From: Candidatus Eiseniibacteriota bacterium
GTDB lineage: Bacteria; Joyebacterota; Joyebacteria; Joyebacterales; Joyebacteraceae
Assembly: GCA_030610515.1 (NCBI GenBank)
Contig: JAUWRQ010000030.1
Location: 1 to 7,959, forward strand
Length of the DNA: 7,959 nucleotides
Direction: 5' to 3'
The first letter of the stretch is position 1; every line of letters begins with the position of its first letter. The notes beneath the pieces were generated by a model that saw only the letters and a program-made list of their open reading frames with translations, was not told where the DNA came from and ran no database searches. The position numbers and the translations under genes are program-made. Shown in pieces: positions 5,705 to 7,959 of the stretch.

Positions 5705-7561
5705 ATGCGCGCAGGCTACCGCCCGCACGTCATGGTCGCGTTGCTCGTGGCGACCTCGGTTCTCCTCGGGATCGCGTCCAGCGCGGCCGCCGCGGAGCGA
5801 ACGGTTCTCGGTGAAGTCTTCTCGGGCCTCGGCTGACCCTACTGCCCTTCCGCGGTCGAGGGAATGGAAGACTGCAGGACCGCCTACGGCGACGAGAGCT
5901 TCGTCCCCATCACCTGGTACACAAACGGTTCGCTCTACTTCGCAGGTGTCGGCACGAGGATGAGCCTCTACGGCGTGAGCGGCATCCCCCATTCGGTGTT
6001 CGACGGGTACGAGAACGAGATCGGAGGTCTCTCCAGCGGCTCGATGTTCCCGTACTACAGCCCCATCGTCGCCAGTCACCTCGGACACGGCAGTCCCCTC
6101 TCGATGAACGCCGTCTACCGCTGGCAGAGTGCCACCTCCGGCACGCTCTTCGTACACATCGACGTCGACGAGGACATTACGGCAACCAACAACTTCGTCC
6201 ACTTCGTTCTGTGCGAAGACGGACTGGGCGGCAACCCGAACCTGGCAAGAGCGGTCCTGGCAGACGAGGCGTTCACGCTCACAACCGCCGGGCAGAGCGT
6301 CGACATCGTGCGGACGTTCACGCTCGTCCCGCCGTGGAACAAGGACGACATGAACTACGTCGTCATCGTCCAGACACACGACGGGAACCTCGAGGTGCTC
6401 CAGTCGACGCTCGCGCGTCCGGGTCAGGGCATCTACGTGACTCCGAACGACGACCTGGCGGCGACCGGCGACCCCGGAGGTCCCTACGCGCCCACGAGCA
6501 TCGAATACCTGATGGAGAATGTCGGACCATCGCCCGTGGACTATTTGGTGACCCCGAGCGAACCATGGGTGAGCGTCACCGGCGGCACGGGGACGTTGCC
6601 GGGACTCGGCTCGACGACGGTGACGGTCGAGCTCAACATGCTGGCAGAGGCGCTGGGGAACGGATTCCACACTGCGACGGTCTCGTTCGAGAACACAACG
6701 AACCACATCGGCGACGAGTCGCGCGACGTCTCCGTGAAGATCGGGGAACCGGCTCTCATCTACTCCGAGGACTTCGAGGCCAACCCGTTCTGGAGCGGCC
6801 AGATCAAGTGGCAGCGCGGAACGCCCCTCGGGAGCGGCGGCGCCAACGGCCACCCGGACCCGTCGACCGCTCACAGCGGCACGACGATCTACGGATACAA
6901 CCTGAACGGCGACTACGAGAACGGCCTCAGCCAGAAGAACCTGTCCAGTCAGCCGTTCGACTGCTCGAGCCTCCAGGGAACGACGCTCAAGTTCTGGCGA
7001 TGGTTGGGAGTCGACGATCCCATGTTCGACCACGCGTACGTTCGCGCCAGCACGGACTTCGCAACCTGGGTCACCGTGTGGGAGAACGGGAAGGCGGTCG
7101 AGGATTCCACGTGGACGCAGGTCGAGATCGACATCTCGGGCGTCGCGGACGGAGAGCCGCTCGTCTACCTGCGCTGGGTGATGGGCGACACCGACGGGAC
7201 CAACGCGTTCTGCGGGTGGAACATCGACGACGTCGAGATCTACGGTTTCACCGAAGCCGAGTCAGGCGTTCCGGACGCGGCGAGGAGATCCGCGATAGTC
7301 GCCGTCTATCCGAATCCGTTCAACCCCAGGACGACCGTCGCCTACGAGCTTCCGGAGCAGCGCCACGTTCGGCTGACGCTGCATGACGTCGCGGGACGGC
7401 TTGTTAGCGTCCTGGTCGACGCCGACGTCACGGCGGGCAGACGCGAAGCCGTGTGGGACGGAACGGCACGGGACGGGACGAAGGCTGCGTCGGGCGTCTA
7501 TTTCTGCCGCTACGACGACGGAGTGCGGACCGAGACGGCGAGGATGGTCCTTCTGAAGTAG
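5705..7561 (+). CDS. Exported thioredoxin-like (Omp28-related) putative selenoprotein with in-frame UGA, beta-sandwich domains and surface-sorting tail
   Basis: A 618-residue product if the TGA at 5834-5836 (codon 44) is decoded. Residues 1-30 are a signal peptide (MRAGYRPHVMVALLVATSVL, then an Ala-rich cleavage region). Residues 31-180 are thioredoxin-like: VLGEVFSGLG-[UGA]-PYCPSA places the UGA at the first position of the CxxC active site. GVSGIPHSVFDG (about 91-102) supplies the cis-Pro loop (P95). The motif resembles Omp28-related proteins (FTGxWCxxCP). Residues 240-345 are BACON-like Ig strands. Residues 350-515 are a jelly-roll/MAM-like sandwich (SEDFEANPFW...WNIDDVEIYG). Residues 534-618 are a FlgD-like/type IX-like sorting domain (VYPNPFNPRTT...MVLLK). 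The ATG has AAGGAG 6 nt upstream. The frame stays open for 582 codons past the TGA. The likely role is a surface or periplasmic thiol/selenol redox protein. Alternatives are a point mutation or sequencing error of a Cys codon. Starting at M54 would lose both signal peptide and active site. Confidence 0.82.
5834..5862 (+). promoter_or_regulatory. UGA codon 44 with candidate bacterial SECIS-like hairpin
   Basis: TGA (5834-5836) is followed by CCCTTCCGCGGTCGAGGG (5845-5862). This can fold with CCCTT pairing GAGGG (one U-G pair) around an 8-nt loop, or in a register shifted by one with a 7-nt loop. GGU (5854-5856) sits in the loop, 17 nt after the UGA. Bacterial SECIS elements are short hairpins just downstream of the UGA with a G/GU-bearing loop recognised by SelB. 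The distance is close to that I recall for E. coli fdhF. The stem is only 5 bp, so this is suggestive. Confidence 0.45.
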
Positions 7562-7563
7562 CC

Positions 7564-7579
7564 CCGGACACCGGTCCGG
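7564..7579 (+). terminator. Small hairpin just after the putative selenoprotein stop
   Basis: CCGGAC-ACCG-GTCCGG forms a perfect 6-bp stem with a 4-nt loop 2 nt after the TAG stop. No T-run follows. It may protect the mRNA 3' end or act together with the larger hairpin at 7599-7627. Confidence 0.35.
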
Positions 7580-7598
7580 AGAGAACGAGCATTGGCTG

Positions 7599-7627
7599 CG
7601 AAGGCCGCTCCGAAGGGGCGGCCTTCG
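7599..7627. terminator. Hairpin terminator between convergent genes
   Basis: CGAAGGCCGC / GCGGCCTTCG is a perfect 10-bp stem with a 9-nt loop, placed between the plus-strand gene ending at 7561 and the minus-strand gene ending at 7659. On the plus strand it is followed by TTCGTTCGTC, only mildly T-rich. Its position suggests it ends transcription from the left, perhaps from both sides. Confidence 0.6.
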
Positions 7628-7674
7628 TTCGTCAGAGGAGCCGGGCGGGCTCAGTTCGTCAGAGGAGCCGGGCG
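7627..7674. repeat. 21-bp direct repeat at the 3' end of the prenyltransferase gene
   Basis: GTTCGTCAGAGGAGCCGGGC followed by G occurs at 7627-7647 and again, identically, at 7654-7674 (27-bp offset). The right copy includes the last codons and TGA stop of the minus-strand gene. The left copy repeats them just past the stop and abuts the terminator stem. It looks like a small local duplication. Confidence 0.8.
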
Positions 7675-7959
7675 ATGACGAGACCGGCCGCGAGCAGGAG
7701 ACCGAACAGACTGTTCAGCGCGATCGTGGCCGCGTTGGCCGGGAGCAGCTCGTCCACCGACGCGTAGTGAGCCCCGAGCACCGACGACGCCTTCCAGGCG
7801 AGCGGGAGCGTCAGGAGGGGAAGCAGGCACCAGATCGGGATCACGCCAGCGACGGCGAAGACCACGGTCAGCACGTACGCGCACACCAGGAGGACGATGT
7901 AGAGGACCATCGAGCGACGCTTCCCGAGCGTCACGACGAGAGTCCTCTTCCCGACGGCG
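7659..7959 (-). CDS. UbiA/MenA-family prenyltransferase, C-terminal part (5' end outside window)
   Basis: About 99 C-terminal residues are visible; the frame is open to the window edge. The visible start, AVGKRTLVVTLGKRRSMVLY, matches the segment that follows the second Asp-rich motif in UbiA-superfamily enzymes such as MenA. The Asp residues themselves would lie just outside the window. About three hydrophobic membrane segments follow: YIVLLVCAYVLTVVFAVAGV, IPIWCLLPLLTLPLAW, and ALNSLFGLLLAAGLVI before the final ARLL. UbiA-family enzymes transfer an isoprenoid chain to an aromatic ring in the membrane. MenA, the nearest match by eye, prenylates dihydroxynaphthoate in menaquinone synthesis, but other family members cannot be excluded. 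An internal GTG at 7934 should not be taken as its start, because family similarity continues upstream of it. It is convergent with the gene ending at 7561. Confidence 0.75.
   Translation of the reverse strand, partial: AVGKRTLVVTLGKRRSMVLYIVLLVCAYVLTVVFAVAGVIPIWCLLPLLTLPLAWKASSVLGAHYASVDELLPANAATIALNSLFGLLLAAGLVIARLL

Noticed and set aside
5834..5836. UGA read as Trp or Gly by a variant genetic code
   Set aside because: Genes ending at 1237, 3495 and 7659 use TGA as their natural stop at the end of family-typical lengths, and Trp is encoded by TGG throughout.
5528..7033. 501-residue minus-strand open frame opposite the putative selenoprotein
   Set aside because: It is Arg/Val/Asp-rich with no recognisable domain, and it is the antisense shadow of a well-supported plus-strand gene in GC-rich DNA.

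Overview
The window is GC-rich bacterial DNA carrying six genes or gene parts and one gene remnant. The best taxonomic clue is the C-terminal tail of the plus-strand gene at 5705-7561. It contains the motif VYPNPFNPRTTVAYELP followed by a FlgD-like/type IX secretion-like Ig fold ending in MVLLK. This tail is typical of high-GC FCB-group lineages known mostly from metagenomes (Eisenbacteria, Krumholzibacteriota, Latescibacterota and relatives). That placement is an inference; no rRNA or marker gene is present.

Layout on the minus strand, read right to left: (a) 7959-7659, the 3' end of a UbiA/MenA-type prenyltransferase; (b) 5315-3495, a one-chain fusion of rubredoxin with a pyruvate-oxidase-like ThDP enzyme, preceded by a 31-bp tandem repeat that carries its ribosome binding site; (c) 3494-3336, a 52-codon remnant matching the C-terminal iron-sulfur motif of succinate dehydrogenase subunit B; (d) 3071-2253, a secreted beta-propeller-like protein with a good promoter and a hairpin terminator; (e) 2088-1237 and 1229-1, a two-gene molybdenum hydroxylase operon, with an FAD subunit followed by a fused 2Fe-2S/molybdopterin subunit that leaves the window.

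Layout on the plus strand: one gene, 5705-7561, which conventional gene calling splits in two at an in-frame TGA. Read through, it encodes a 618-residue exported protein. A signal peptide is followed by a thioredoxin-like domain whose active site reads GLG-[UGA]-PYCP, where family members have a CxxC motif. It then has beta-sandwich domains and a surface-sorting-type tail. Three neighbouring genes use TGA as a normal stop, the frame stays open for 582 codons after the TGA, and a short hairpin with GGU in its loop follows. I therefore read this UGA as selenocysteine. This is the most notable item in the window.

The common theme is redox chemistry: a putative extracytoplasmic selenoprotein, a rubredoxin-linked flavo/ThDP enzyme, a molybdenum-flavin-FeS hydroxylase and a quinone-biosynthesis-type prenyltransferase. 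The FAD plus fused FeS-Mo arrangement resembles E. coli ygfM-xdhD, which belongs to a cluster associated with selenium-dependent hydroxylases. That fits a selenium-using genome but does not prove it. Apart from the two-gene hydroxylase operon there is no clear evidence that these genes form one system.
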